Positions 10,574-19,885 of a stretch of DNA of 64,000 nucleotides are shown here, piece by piece (position 1 is the stretch's first letter; every line of letters begins with the position of its first letter). Both the position numbers and the translations under genes were made by a program. The stretch is from the NCBI RefSeq assembly GCF_003315415.1, contig NZ_QNSB01000002.1, forward strand, positions 62,001 to 126,000, in the 5' to 3' direction. Under the pieces are notes generated by a model that saw only the letters and a program-made list of their open reading frames with translations, was not told the origin of the DNA and did no database searches. The stretch comes from Brevibacterium sanguinis. Its GTDB lineage: Bacteria > Actinomycetota > Actinomycetes > Actinomycetales > Brevibacteriaceae.

Positions 10574-11749
10574 CTAGGAGGCCTTGGCTCTCGCGATCCC
10601 CTGCCGGATGGAGCGGAGGTTGTGCATCGCCCAGGCGTTGACCTTGGAGAAGCTGCGGTCGCGGATGAAGATCGCGTCGACGGCGATCATCGTCAGGGAG
10701 AACCAGGGCAGCCCCATGAGCAGCGCGATGCCGAGGTGGAAGGAGAGGATGCCCAGCAGCGCGATGATCCTCGTGTAGCGGTTGAAGAGCATGAACGGGA
10801 AGGCGCACTGGAAGAGCACCGAGCCCCAGGAGATCGCGACGACCATCGGCCCCCAGGCGGTGACGAGGTCGGAGAGGACCGGCCACGTGCCGAACTGCAT
10901 CGTCTGCAGGGGGTTGTAGACCGCGTATCCGTGCTGCCAGGGCGCGCCCCCGGCCTTGTAGAGGCCGCCGGAGAAGTAGATCGCGCAGACCTGGAACGCG
11001 AGCACGACGATCGCGAGGTTGTTCGCCATGATCCAGGCCCAGCGGAATCGGCCGCCGTCGGTGTCGGGGAACCGCCCGTTCCGCTTCCTCCGGCGTGCGT
11101 CCAGGGACCACCGGCGAGTCGTGTCCGCGAAGAGCATCGCGATGAGGAACATGCGGTAGGCGTTGTCGCCCTGGTCGCCGGCGCTGTCGTTGAGCTCGAT
11201 GAAGCTCACCCAGAGCACGAGGTAGATCGGCAGGATGATCCTCGTCCGCCACCCGAGGATGATGACCACGGCCAGGATCGCCAGTCCGATCATCAGGGCG
11301 GTGAACAGGGGCGGGTTCGTCACCGCACGGTGGAACAGGGAGAACAGCCAGATGTTCGGGAAGTCGCTCTTCGGCGCCTCGATCTCACCGTTCCAGGCCG
11401 CACCCACGCCGAAGGCGTAGTGGCGGGCGTTGAAGTTCGTCAAAAGCAGGCCGAGGCCGGTCACGCCCATGAGGATGCGGGTCACGGCCAGGCCGTAGGT
11501 CGCGTAGTAGCGGCCGGTGAGCTTGTCCTCGAGCGCGTCCCAGGCCGATGACGCCTTCGCGAATCCGCGGGAGATCAGCGGGATGCGCTCATCGGAATCG
11601 CGACCTGTCCCGGTCCCTGCCCGGCCGACGGAGGTCGAGCCCTGCGCTGTCCCGTCGGCGGCGGAGCCGGTCACCTCGGTGACCCGGGTCGCGCCGCTCT
11701 TCTCGTCCTCGGCCACCGTGGTGCCCGAGGTCGTCCGCTCATCACTCAT
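10574..11749 (-). CDS. HTTM-domain membrane protein (SdpB/gamma-carboxylase-like)
   Basis: A 391-residue polytopic membrane protein. After about 75 polar N-terminal residues come several hydrophobic helices with the HTTM-domain pattern: YGLAVTRILMGVTGL, VLWVSFIELN, and the later WQHGYAVYNPLQTMQFG followed by helices. HTTM proteins include vitamin K gamma-carboxylase relatives and the bacterial SdpB protein needed to mature a secreted toxin. The start overlaps the end of the upstream DUF5819 gene by 8 nt, so the pair is made together. The role is unknown; a two-protein membrane complex is my inference. Confidence 0.78.
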   Translation of the reverse strand: MSDERTTSGTTVAEDEKSGATRVTEVTGSAADGTAQGSTSVGRAGTGTGRDSDERIPLISRGFAKASSAWDALEDKLTGRYYATYGLAVTRILMGVTGLGLLLTNFNARHYAFGVGAAWNGEIEAPKSDFPNIWLFSLFHRAVTNPPLFTALMIGLAILAVVIILGWRTRIILPIYLVLWVSFIELNDSAGDQGDNAYRMFLIAMLFADTTRRWSLDARRRKRNGRFPDTDGGRFRWAWIMANNLAIVVLAFQVCAIYFSGGLYKAGGAPWQHGYAVYNPLQTMQFGTWPVLSDLVTAWGPMVVAISWGSVLFQCAFPFMLFNRYTRIIALLGILSFHLGIALLMGLPWFSLTMIAVDAIFIRDRSFSKVNAWAMHNLRSIRQGIARAKAS

Positions 11750-12557
11750 CGTGGCACCTCACTTCGTCGGAGGCGCAGAAGTACTCGGCGAACTCCTCGT
11801 TGGACTGGTGCTCCTCGTAGGTCAGCGCCCGCCATCCGGTCGGCACGACCTGGATGGGTGGACGCTCGGCGCCCGGGTCGTTGCGCTTGCCGAAGGGCAC
11901 GACGTTCTGGCGCGAGGCCTGGTACTGGACGCGCACGACGGCGTCCTCGCCCCAGACCGCGTCGGCCACCTGGGTGGCGTACGCCGACGCCGTGCGTTCA
12001 CTGTCCAGGTAGCCGCCGATGACGCCCTCGGGATCGCCGTACTCCTGCATCTTCGCCTTCAGCCGGTCCGTGGAGTCGTCGCCCTTGAAGTAGTCGAGCT
12101 TGACGATCTCCTTGTGATCGTCGGACAGCTTCTCCCAGGAGCTCTTGAGATCGGACGCGACGCCGATGGCCAGTCCTGCCGAGCGCGGCGGGAACAGCCG
12201 GTAGGTCGCGTGGTCGAGCTCGACGTCGGTCGCCCGCACCCACTGGGTGATCTCCTCGGTGCCCTCGGGGGTCCTGATGACGGCCCTGACGTCGAAGAAG
12301 TAGTCGCCGTTGATGGGCTCGGGGGCGAACACGCTCCACGACTGCCCCCACAGGGGGATCATGTACTCGCTGAGCAGGTTGCCCGGGATCACCTGCCGCA
12401 TCGCCGAGGCGGGCGCGATCCACAGGAACGACGCGAAGAGGTGGAATGCCGTGAGCAGCATCGCCACCACCATGAGCGCGCGCTTGACGACCGATCGTCG
12501 ACCGGTCGGAGTTTCGGTCTTCTCTTGTTCCATCTCAGTCCTGGAGTCGGTTGTCAC
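11742..12557 (-). CDS. DUF5819 family protein
   Basis: A 271-residue protein with one N-terminal hydrophobic helix (about residues 26-50) and a long extracytoplasmic domain beginning LLSEYMIPLWGQSWSVFAPEP, which I recognise as DUF5819. No catalytic motif is evident. It ends in a short Cys-containing tail (FCASDEVRCHDE) whose two cysteines could form a disulfide. It is the upstream member of a two-gene unit with the HTTM protein; the 8-nt overlap implies coupled translation. DUF5819-HTTM pairs suggest a joint membrane function, but no substrate can be named. Confidence 0.75.
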   Translation of the reverse strand: MTTDSRTEMEQEKTETPTGRRSVVKRALMVVAMLLTAFHLFASFLWIAPASAMRQVIPGNLLSEYMIPLWGQSWSVFAPEPINGDYFFDVRAVIRTPEGTEEITQWVRATDVELDHATYRLFPPRSAGLAIGVASDLKSSWEKLSDDHKEIVKLDYFKGDDSTDRLKAKMQEYGDPEGVIGGYLDSERTASAYATQVADAVWGEDAVVRVQYQASRQNVVPFGKRNDPGAERPPIQVVPTGWRALTYEEHQSNEEFAEYFCASDEVRCHDE

Positions 12558-12657
12558 TAGTCCGAAATGACCTCGACGGGACCCTTCAGGGACTCAGCAG
12601 TGACCTCGGTGCTTGCAATCAGGCTCAAGCGTACTTCACCTGCCAGGTGCGCGTCAG

Positions 12658-12742
12658 CCTCGCCCACCGCTCGACCCCGCCCACCGCGCGGCCCCGCTCA
12701 CTCCTCGGCCTCGCTCACCGCGCGGACCCGCTCACCCCTCAG
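12658..12742. repeat. Five degenerate 17-bp tandem repeats overlapping a gene end
   Basis: Units start at 12658, 12675, 12692, 12709 and 12726 and follow the pattern CCYCGCYCACCGCGCGG. The array covers the last codons and stop codon of the CoA-transferase gene on the minus strand. The unit is not a multiple of three. Confidence 0.75.
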
Positions 12743-13900
12743 CCAGTTCCTCACGAGGTCGCTGCTCTCGCCGAGGCGCGGCGGGGCCAGGTCGTAGCTC
12801 GGCGGGGTCTCGGACAGGCGGATCGGGTTGCTCACGGTCGGGATGACCCGGTCCCCGGCGCCCGCCTCGGCGACGGGATCGAGGCCGAGCTCGGCCGCCA
12901 GCTCCACCCCCTGGGCGATCGTGTTGATCGGCGCACAGGGCAGTCCCGCGCGGCTGAGGATCTCGAACCACTCCTGGTTCGTCTTCGCGCTCAGCGCGGC
13001 GACGAGCAGCGGTTCGAGCTGGGCGCGGTTGTCGTTGCGGTCCGCGTTCGTCGCGAAGCGCTCGTCGTCGGCCCACTCGGGATGGCCGAGCACCGTGGCG
13101 AGCAGCCGGAACTGGGTGTCGTTGCCGACGGCGATGATGATCTGCCCCTCCCCGGTGGGCATCGGCTGGTAGGGGTAGAGGCTCGGGTGCTCGTTGCCCA
13201 TCGGCTGCGGGACGACGCCCCCGGCCACATAGGCGGACGTCTGGTTCGCCAGGCCCGACAGCGCCGAGGACAGCAGGTTCGTCTCCACCAGCTGCCCGCG
13301 GCCGGTGTCCTTGCGATGAGCGAGGGCGGCGAGGATGCCGACGGCGGTGTGCAGTCCGGTGAAGACGTCGACGATCGCGACCCCGGCCTTGACCGGCCCG
13401 GACTCGTGTGAACCGGTGACGCTCATGAACCCGGACATCCCCTGGATGAGGAGGTCGTATCCCGGCTGCGGGTTGCTCCGACCGAACCCGGTCACCGAGG
13501 CGTAGACGATCCCCGGGTTGAGCTCGCGCACCGATTCGTAGTCGAGTGAGTACTTCGCCAGCCCGCCGGCCTTGAAGTTCTCGACGAGCACGTCCGCGCG
13601 ACGAGCGAGCTCCTGGGCCAGCGCGAGGTCGTCGGGGTCCTTGAGATCGAGGACGACGGAGTGCTTGTTCCGGTTGGCCGTGAGGAAGTACGTCGCGTCG
13701 TCCCCTCGCCGAGGCGGCGCCCAGTGCCGGGTGTCGTCCCCGGCAGGACCCTCGACCTTGATGACCGTGGCGCCGAGGTCCGCCAGCATCATCGTCGCGT
13801 AGGGACCGGCGAGCACGCGCGAGAAGTCGGCGACGACCACCCCGCTCAACGGTCCGCTCCCGGTCCGACCGAAGATCTCCCGCAGGTCCTGCTGCTCCAC
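12698..13900 (-). CDS. CaiB/BaiF family CoA-transferase (class III)
   Basis: A 400-residue class III CoA-transferase moving CoA between carboxylic acids. Seen: PLSGVVVADFSRVLAGPYATM at the N-terminus, DLGATVIKVEGPAGDDTRHW, the catalytic-aspartate region DVLVENFKAGG near residue 112, and RADVLVENF. Substrates are not predictable, though enzymes of this type often activate carnitine, oxalate, formyl or mesaconyl acids. The last 15 residues (GERVRAVSEAEE region) are encoded by a degenerate 17-bp tandem array, so the C-terminus has been extended or rewritten by repeat growth. The gene is alone; etfBA is divergent. Confidence 0.88.
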   Translation of the reverse strand: MEQQDLREIFGRTGSGPLSGVVVADFSRVLAGPYATMMLADLGATVIKVEGPAGDDTRHWAPPRRGDDATYFLTANRNKHSVVLDLKDPDDLALAQELARRADVLVENFKAGGLAKYSLDYESVRELNPGIVYASVTGFGRSNPQPGYDLLIQGMSGFMSVTGSHESGPVKAGVAIVDVFTGLHTAVGILAALAHRKDTGRGQLVETNLLSSALSGLANQTSAYVAGGVVPQPMGNEHPSLYPYQPMPTGEGQIIIAVGNDTQFRLLATVLGHPEWADDERFATNADRNDNRAQLEPLLVAALSAKTNQEWFEILSRAGLPCAPINTIAQGVELAAELGLDPVAEAGAGDRVIPTVSNPIRLSETPPSYDLAPPRLGESSDLVRNWLRGERVRAVSEAEE

Positions 13901-14025
13901 TTGCTGCCTCCCTTGGCATGACGTTGCCGTCTCGGCATGACGTTGCTGTTCTCCTCAGCCAAACTACACGCCCCGGCCGGGGACGCGAGCGACGGGCCCG
14001 ACCCCGCACATCACTTAACGAACGT

Positions 14026-14053
14026 TTGAACATGCCAGTGTGCTGACTATTAT
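14026..14053 (+). promoter_or_regulatory. Predicted housekeeping promoter of etfBA
   Basis: TTGAAC (14026-14031) and TATTAT (14048-14053) are separated by 16 nt, a good match to a vegetative sigma factor promoter. The start would fall near 14060, about 115 nt before the etfB ATG. Confidence 0.6.
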
Positions 14054-14174
14054 GGAGTCTGTGTCACAGGCAACATCAACAGTTGATAACGTGGGACGAG
14101 CCGGCCCCACTTAGGGGCACCTCACACTCAGCGATCGGGTGTATTGGCCATGTCAGGAAGGATGAACCACCCTC

Positions 14175-14966
14175 ATGCGGATTGCCGTTTTTGTTAAGTA
14201 CGTCCCGGACGCCGCGGGCGACCGGAGCTTCACCGACGACAACACCGTCGACCGGTCGGTCGACGGCCTGCTCTCCGAGCTCGACGAATACGCCGTCGAA
14301 GAAGCCCTGAGCATTGCCGAGGACGCTGACGACGCCGAAGTCATCGCTGTCACCGTCGGACCCGACGACGCCGTCGACGCAGTGCGCAAGGCACTCCAGA
14401 TGGGCGCCGACTCCGGCGTCCACGTCGTCGACGACTCGCTCGCCGCCAGCGACGCCCTGGGAACGTCGAAGGTCCTCGCGGCCACCGTGAGGAAGATCGA
14501 GGAGGAGGAAGGCCCCGTCGACCTCGTCGTCACCGGCATGGCCTCGACCGACGGCTCGATGTCCGTCGTCCCCGTCCAGGTCGCCGAGCTCCTCGGCCGC
14601 CCTGCCGCGACCTTCGCCTCGGAGGTGACCGTCGACGGCCAGAGCGTGAAGATCCGCCGCGACGGCGACACCGCCAGCCAGCACATCGAGGTCAGCCTGC
14701 CGGCACTCGTCTCGGTCACCGACCAGATCAACGAACCCCGCTACCCGTCCTTCAAGGGCATCATGGCCGCGAAGAAGAAGCCGCTCGAGGAGTACGAGCT
14801 CGACGACCTCGGCCTCGACTCCGGTGTCGCCGGGTCCTCCGGTGCGACGACCGAGGTCCTCGAGGTCACCGCTCGTCCTCCGCGCTCCGCCGGTGAGATC
14901 ATCACCGACGAGGGCAACGGCGGCGAGAAGCTCGTCGAATTCCTCGCCGGTCAGAAGCTGGTCTGA
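14175..14966 (+). CDS. etfB: Electron transfer flavoprotein subunit beta
   Basis: A 263-residue EtfB. Seen: MRIAVFVKYVPDAAGDRSF at the start, the AMP-binding stretch and DGSMSVVPVQVAELLGRPAAT, then PRYPSFKGIMAAKKKP, the signature of the subunit. With EtfA it accepts electrons from acyl-CoA and related dehydrogenases and passes them to ETF-quinone oxidoreductase. AGGAAGGA lies about 12 nt upstream. etfA follows after 56 nt on the same strand, and the predicted promoter lies 115 nt upstream, so the pair forms one operon. Confidence 0.95.
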   Translation: MRIAVFVKYVPDAAGDRSFTDDNTVDRSVDGLLSELDEYAVEEALSIAEDADDAEVIAVTVGPDDAVDAVRKALQMGADSGVHVVDDSLAASDALGTSKVLAATVRKIEEEEGPVDLVVTGMASTDGSMSVVPVQVAELLGRPAATFASEVTVDGQSVKIRRDGDTASQHIEVSLPALVSVTDQINEPRYPSFKGIMAAKKKPLEEYELDDLGLDSGVAGSSGATTEVLEVTARPPRSAGEIITDEGNGGEKLVEFLAGQKLV

Positions 14967-15022
14967 GCCCGACACCCCAGAGTGATCGGCCCGGCGGGCC
15001 GGTCGAAGGAAGGATCCCACAC

Positions 15023-15973
15023 ATGTCCGAAGTACTCGTCTACGCCGACCATGCTGACGGCACGGTCGCCAAGTCCACCCTCGAACTCCTCACCCTCGCC
15101 CGGCGCATCGGCACGCCCGTCGCCGTCGTCGTCAATGCCGGTGACGCCGCGGCCCAGATCGCCCAGTCCCTGGGCGAGTACGGCGCCGAGGCGGTCCTCA
15201 CCGCCGATGACTCCGTCTACTCCGACTACCTCGTCGCTCCGGCCGCCGAGCTGCTCGCCTCCCTCGTCGGGTCGCGCTCTCCCGCCGCCGTGCTCCTGTC
15301 CTCGTCCTTCGAGGGCAAGGAGATCGCCGGACGCCTCTCGGTGAAGACGAACTCGGGCGTCATCACCGACGCGGTCGACATCGACTCCGATCTCGTCGCC
15401 ACGCAGTCCGTCTTCGCGGGCGGCTACACCGTGCGCGGGCGGGTCACCGCCGGAACGCCGATCATCACCGTCAAGCCGAACTCCGTCGCCCCCGAGGCCG
15501 CCGCCGCGGCCGGCAGCGTCGAGGCCGTCTCCGCCGACATCTCGGAGGCCGCGAAGACCGCGAAGGTCGTCGCGACCGAGGACAAGCCGCAGACCGGTCG
15601 CCCCAACCTCACCGAGGCGGCGATCGTCGTCTCGGGCGGACGCGGCACCGGCGGGGACTTCGGCCCCGTCGAGGCGCTCGCCGACTCCCTCGGTGCGGCC
15701 GTCGGCGCCTCCCGTGCGGCCGTCGACGCCGGCTGGTACCCGCACGCCAACCAGGTCGGCCAGACCGGCAAGACCGTGTCCCCGCAGCTCTACGTCGCGG
15801 CCGGCATCTCCGGCGCCATCCAGCACCGCGCGGGAATGCAGACCTCGAAGACGATCGTCGCGATCAACAAGGACGATGAGGCTCCGATCTTCGAGCTCGT
15901 CGACTTCGGCGTCGTCGGCGACCTGTTCCAGGTCCTGCCCCAGGCCGCCGAGGCGATCACCGCCCGGAAGTAA
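15023..15973 (+). CDS. etfA: Electron transfer flavoprotein subunit alpha
   Basis: A 316-residue EtfA. The N-terminal half has the adenine-nucleotide-hydrolase-like fold. The C-terminal half is the FAD domain with [60 protein letters not shown] and the final [20 protein letters not shown]. It carries the redox FAD of the EtfAB heterodimer. GAAGGA lies upstream of the ATG. A large palindrome 55 nt after the stop may end the operon. Confidence 0.96.
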   Translation: MSEVLVYADHADGTVAKSTLELLTLARRIGTPVAVVVNAGDAAAQIAQSLGEYGAEAVLTADDSVYSDYLVAPAAELLASLVGSRSPAAVLLSSSFEGKEIAGRLSVKTNSGVITDAVDIDSDLVATQSVFAGGYTVRGRVTAGTPIITVKPNSVAPEAAAAAGSVEAVSADISEAAKTAKVVATEDKPQTGRPNLTEAAIVVSGGRGTGGDFGPVEALADSLGAAVGASRAAVDAGWYPHANQVGQTGKTVSPQLYVAAGISGAIQHRAGMQTSKTIVAINKDDEAPIFELVDFGVVGDLFQVLPQAAEAITARK

Positions 15974-16027
15974 GGACGCCGCCGCGGCGTTCGGCGCCCG
16001 GCGGTGAGCCCGCCACGACTGCGGTAT

Positions 16028-16057
16028 TGTGGGCCCGACCGTACGGTCGGGCCCACA
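16028..16057. promoter_or_regulatory. Perfect 30-bp palindrome between etfA and the agmatine deiminase gene
   Basis: TGTGGGCCCGACC, GTAC, GGTCGGGCCCACA form a perfect palindrome with no mismatches. It can fold as a terminator for etfBA, though no T tract follows. Its core CCGACCGTACGGTCGG has the form of many TetR-family operators, and TATTGT directly precedes it (16025-16030), 40 nt before the next gene. Which role is right cannot be settled from sequence. Confidence 0.6.
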
Positions 16058-16096
16058 GTCGTCCCGTACCCATCCACCACCTCGAAGGGGTCAGCA

Positions 16097-17131
16097 ATGT
16101 CGTACCTCATGCCCGCGGAGACCGCGCCTCATGATCGCATCTGGATGGCGTTCCCGTCCTCCGGCTACGCACTCGGCGACACCGAGGACGACGCCGAGGC
16201 GGCCCGCCGCACCTGGGCCGCGGTCGCCCGCGCCACCAGCGAGTTCACTCCCGTGACCGTCGTCGTCTCCGAGTCGCAGACGGAGCATGCCCGCCGTCAC
16301 CTCGGCGAGGGGATCACGCACCCGATCTCGATCGTCAACGCGGAGCTCGACGACGCCTGGATGCGCGACATCGGACCGACGTACGTCTTCGACGACGAGG
16401 GCCGGCTCCATGCCGTGGACTGGGTGTTCAACGGCTGGGGAGCGCAGACGTGGGCGAAGTGGGACCACGATCAGCACATCGGCCGCACCGTCGCCGAGCT
16501 CTCCCGGACCCCGATCATCAGCTCCGAGCTGCGCAACGAGGGCGGCGGCATCCACGTCGACGGGCAGGGGACGGTGCTGGCGACCCGCAGCGTGCAGCTG
16601 GACCCGGGTCGCAATCCCGAGCTCACCGAGGCCGACGTCGAGGCCGAGTTCGCGCGCACCATCGGGGCGAAGAAGGTCATCTGGCTCGATCGCGGGCTCC
16701 ACCGCGACAACCAGACCTTCGGCACCCGCGGGCACGTCGACATCGTCGCGACGATGCCGAGCCCCGGAGTCGTGCTCGTCCACGACCAGCGCGATCCCGA
16801 GCACCCCGACCATGCCTTCAGCCAGGAGGTCAAGGCGCAGTTCGCCCGGGAGACCACCGCTGACGGCCGGCCCTTCGAGGTCATCGCGATTCCGGCGCCG
16901 ACGACCCTGCGCGACGACGAGGGCTGGGTGGACTACTCCTACGTCAACCACCTCGTCACCAATGGCGGGGTCATCGCGTGCACCTTCGACGATCCGATGG
17001 ACGCCGAGGCGGTCGCGATCCTCGAGCAGGTGTACCCGGGCCGGAAGGTCGTCGGCGTCGACGCCCGCGAGCTCTATGCCCGCGGGGGCGGAATCCACTG
17101 CATCACGCAGCAGCAGCCCACCCCGGCCTGA
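16097..17131 (+). CDS. aguA: Agmatine deiminase family protein
   Basis: A 344-residue member of the peptidyl-arginine deiminase/agmatine deiminase family, expected to convert agmatine to N-carbamoylputrescine and ammonia. Seen: the N-terminal [27 protein letters not shown] with its active-site aspartate, [17 protein letters not shown], the GHVDIVA histidine, and the catalytic cysteine near the C-terminus in [14 protein letters not shown]. The ATG at 16097 is chosen because homology starts there and AAGGGG lies upstream. No partner carbamoylputrescine amidase is next to it. It may act on agmatine made elsewhere, possibly by the decarboxylase at 27604. Confidence 0.9.
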   Translation: MSYLMPAETAPHDRIWMAFPSSGYALGDTEDDAEAARRTWAAVARATSEFTPVTVVVSESQTEHARRHLGEGITHPISIVNAELDDAWMRDIGPTYVFDDEGRLHAVDWVFNGWGAQTWAKWDHDQHIGRTVAELSRTPIISSELRNEGGGIHVDGQGTVLATRSVQLDPGRNPELTEADVEAEFARTIGAKKVIWLDRGLHRDNQTFGTRGHVDIVATMPSPGVVLVHDQRDPEHPDHAFSQEVKAQFARETTADGRPFEVIAIPAPTTLRDDEGWVDYSYVNHLVTNGGVIACTFDDPMDAEAVAILEQVYPGRKVVGVDARELYARGGGIHCITQQQPTPA

Positions 17132-17153
17132 CAGGGGGCGACGCGGCTCGGCT

Positions 17154-17273
17154 GTGCGGCCTGGGCCCGTCCTGACAGTGCGGCCCGGGCCTGTCCCTGC
17201 TGTGCGGACCGCGTCCGTCCCACTTGTGCTGACCCCTTCGGTTCCGCTTGTGCGGACCGCGACCATCCCGGCA
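17154..17273. repeat. Five degenerate 24-bp tandem repeats
   Basis: Units begin GTGCGG or GTGCTG at 17154, 17178, 17202, 17226 and 17250, each exactly 24 bp, with the first six to eight bases best kept. The array fills most of the gap between the agmatine deiminase gene and the next one. The rest of the gap shows no gene. Confidence 0.75.
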
Positions 17274-17409
17274 CACGGGACCGGATGACGGATGGGGAAA
17301 TGCGCAGACCCCCGAGTCCCCGTCGCGGTATAGGGTGGTGAACCAGGACACACGGCGCCAGCTGAGCGACGTGTGTCGGGCCGCACCACGTGGAGAGGAG
17401 AGCAGGACG

Positions 17410-18042
17410 ATGAAGAAGCGATTGATCCTTCTGGCCGGACTGGGGGTCGGATACGTTCTCGGGTCACGGACCGGACGTCAGAGCTACGAGAAGCTCAAGG
17501 CTCAGGTCCATCAGCTGTGGAGCGATCCACGAGTGCAGGACACCGTCGACAAGGCCAACCAGTCGATCCGGGATAAGGCACCCGGCGTGGCCGACGCCGT
17601 GCAGAGCGCCGCTGACAAGGTCTCCTCCGCTGCGGCGGCCGGAGCGGCCGGTGCCGCGACCGGCGGAGTCGGCGGCGGCGAGGGCGGCGGCAGCGCCGCG
17701 ACGGCCGACGGCAGCAATGCCGCGACCACGGGCGGGGCCGGCGAATCCACCGGCACCTCGTCGAGCGATGCGAAGCCGGGTCCCAGACCCGACGGTGAGA
17801 GCTCCGGCGACAGCACCCCGAAGCCCAGTGACGTCAAACCCAGCGATATCAAGCCCAGCGATATCAAGCCCAAGCCGAGCGCCTCGGCGGCTCAGGGTGC
17901 CGGTGGGAACGCCGCGAAGCCGTCCGGCACGAAGCCGTCCGGCAGCGCCGCGACGTCCTCCGGCGACGCCAGGAAGAAGGACGTCGAGGCGGATCCCTCC
18001 CGCCCCCAGGAGGACGAGGGGCCCGCGGGCGTCTCCTCCTGA
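17410..18042 (+). CDS. YtxH-like membrane-anchored low-complexity protein
   Basis: A 210-residue protein. An N-terminal hydrophobic helix (about residues 4-20) runs into LGSRTGRQSYEKLKAQ, the YtxH-type pattern, then an amphipathic stretch to residue 75. The remaining two thirds is disordered: Ala/Gly-rich, then a KPSD-type repeat (KPSDVKPSDIKPSDIKPKPS) and acidic end. It is likely anchored in the membrane with a flexible tail. GGAGAGGAGAGCAGG precedes the ATG at 17410. No function is known; the family is often stress- or envelope-linked. Confidence 0.75.
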   Translation: MKKRLILLAGLGVGYVLGSRTGRQSYEKLKAQVHQLWSDPRVQDTVDKANQSIRDKAPGVADAVQSAADKVSSAAAAGAAGAATGGVGGGEGGGSAATADGSNAATTGGAGESTGTSSSDAKPGPRPDGESSGDSTPKPSDVKPSDIKPSDIKPKPSASAAQGAGGNAAKPSGTKPSGSAATSSGDARKKDVEADPSRPQEDEGPAGVSS

Positions 18043-18055
18043 CCACGGCAGCCAG

Positions 18056-18107
18056 GGTGCCCGATCCGGCCGGCTCCGATATGCGGAGACGGCTCGGACC
18101 GGGCACC
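18056..18107. terminator. Bidirectional hairpin terminator
   Basis: GGTGCCCG (18056-18063) pairs with CGGGCACC (18100-18107), TCCG with CGGA, and CTCCG with CGGAG around an ATATG loop, making a long, nearly continuous stem. It lies between two convergent genes and is followed by TTC, with moderate T content. Confidence 0.75.
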
Positions 18108-18158
18108 TTCGTCGTCTCCGCGGTCGGGCGGTCCAGCGGCTGCCCGGCGCACCGCCCG

Positions 18159-19694
18159 CTACAGCAGCGAGCTCGTCAGTCGCGCGACGTTCTCGACGTA
18201 CTTGTGGAGGATCGGGCGGTTGCGCCACCGTTCCGCGTCGAGCTCGACCGAGTTCGGGCGGTACTCCTCCCGCTCCAGCTGGTACATCTGCGCCGTGAAG
18301 TCCCTGTCGATGATGAACATGGTGACCTCCATGTTCATGGCGAACGACCGCTCGTCCATGTTCGACGAGCCGATGATCGTCACCTCGTCGTCGATGAGCA
18401 GGAACTTGGAGTGGAGTACGGTGGGAGCGTGGTACATGAATATGCGCACTCCCGCTCGCACGAGGAAGTCGTAGTACGACTGCTGTGCTCTCTGCGTGAC
18501 CCAGTGGTCACTCGTCTCCCCCACATAGAGCCGGACATCGACTCCCGAACGCGCCTCCGTCGTCAGTGCGTGCATGAGCGATTCGTCCGGAACGAAGTAG
18601 GGCGAGCAGACGACGACTGAGCGGTTCGCGTTGTAGATGAGGTGGAGGAACAGCCGCAGGTTGTTCTCCTCCTCGAACCCCGGGCCCGAGGGGACGACCT
18701 GCGCCTGCACCCCTCCCCGCTCCGGGGCGTTGAGCTCGAGCTGATACGAATCGGTGAGCACCTCGCTCGTCTCCGAGTACCAGTCGGAGACGAACACCGC
18801 GTCGAGCTCCGCGACCACCGGGCCCCGGCATTCGAGGGAGAGGTCCTGCCACTGGAATCCCTTGCGCAGGTTGCGGCGCTTGTTGTAGCACCGGTCGATG
18901 ATGTTCTGCGAACCGGTGAATGCGACCTCTCCGTCGACGACGAGGATCTTGCGATGATTGCGCAGGTCAGGCCGCTGGTACTCGCCTCTCCAGGGACGGA
19001 TCGGCAACGACCGTCGCCAGCTCACCCCCGCCTCGTCGAGCTTCTTGACCAGGGTCGCGTATCCGGGGTAGCCGAGCGAGCCCAGGTGGTCGATGAGGAT
19101 GCGCACCCGCACGCCGCGGGCGTGGGCGGCGAGCATGGAATCGATGAGGCGCTGCGTGGTCGAGTCGAGAGCGACGATGTAGAACTCGAAGTGGACGTAC
19201 TTCTCGGCCGCGTCGACCGCGTCGGCCATGGCCTCCATGCACTCATGGTTGTCGGGATGGAGCGAGAACCCGTTGCCGTGGGTCATCGGCAGGGCCCCGA
19301 GGTCGAAGTTGAGCTGAGCCGCCGTGCTCAGCGGCTCCGGCAGATGCGAGGAGTCGCCGATGATCGGAGTGTCGGTGACCCTCTCACGGATGATGCCGTT
19401 GATGACGGTCTGTTCGTTGCGCCGGCGTTTGGGCAGCTTCGAGGAGCCGAGGAGCAGGAAGGCCGCGATGCCGACATAGGGGATGAAGAAGATCGCCAGC
19501 AGCCAGCCCAGGGCCACCGAGGGCCGTCGGTTGTGGGGGATCCACCCCAACGCGATGAGCCTGATGATGAGATCGACCGCCACCAGCGTGATCACCAGCC
19601 AGCTCGGCCACGTTCGGTCGATCGTGAAGAAGGAATAGACCTCCACGTCGCTCAATTCTGTGTTGTTCCGACTCACCGGATTCCGCTCGTGCAC
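18159..19694 (-). CDS. cls: Cardiolipin synthase
   Basis: A 511-residue phospholipase D-type cardiolipin synthase that joins phosphatidylglycerol with a second phospholipid at the membrane. Two N-terminal hydrophobic helices (about residues 30-90) are followed by two HKD motifs: NHRKILVVDGEVAFTGSQN and LHSKFLLIDDEVTIIGSSN with the MDERSF tail. Length is normal. The start is GTG at 19694; a second GTG six codons later is possible, as no clear ribosome binding site decides. Convergent with the YtxH-like gene, with a hairpin between them. Confidence 0.93.
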   Translation of the reverse strand: MHERNPVSRNNTELSDVEVYSFFTIDRTWPSWLVITLVAVDLIIRLIALGWIPHNRRPSVALGWLLAIFFIPYVGIAAFLLLGSSKLPKRRRNEQTVINGIIRERVTDTPIIGDSSHLPEPLSTAAQLNFDLGALPMTHGNGFSLHPDNHECMEAMADAVDAAEKYVHFEFYIVALDSTTQRLIDSMLAAHARGVRVRILIDHLGSLGYPGYATLVKKLDEAGVSWRRSLPIRPWRGEYQRPDLRNHRKILVVDGEVAFTGSQNIIDRCYNKRRNLRKGFQWQDLSLECRGPVVAELDAVFVSDWYSETSEVLTDSYQLELNAPERGGVQAQVVPSGPGFEEENNLRLFLHLIYNANRSVVVCSPYFVPDESLMHALTTEARSGVDVRLYVGETSDHWVTQRAQQSYYDFLVRAGVRIFMYHAPTVLHSKFLLIDDEVTIIGSSNMDERSFAMNMEVTMFIIDRDFTAQMYQLEREEYRPNSVELDAERWRNRPILHKYVENVARLTSSLL

Positions 19695-19885
19695 GACCCG
19701 GTGTCAACTCTTCCACCCATCGTATCCTGCCGCGATCGTGGGCAGCCGTTCGCCCCGCGCCGCAGCTGACGCGCCTCGCCGGGGACCAACGACGCGACCG
19801 CATGTGCGGGCTCTGCCGGTCGCGCGTGCGGGTGACACCGGCATAATGGGAAGCGAAGCCGAGACGGAAGTGAGAGTGACCGCGC

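Noticed and set aside
14017..14034. Palindrome near AACGAACGTTTGAAC as a TetR site before etfB
   Set aside because: Only the inner six bases are symmetrical; too weak to call.
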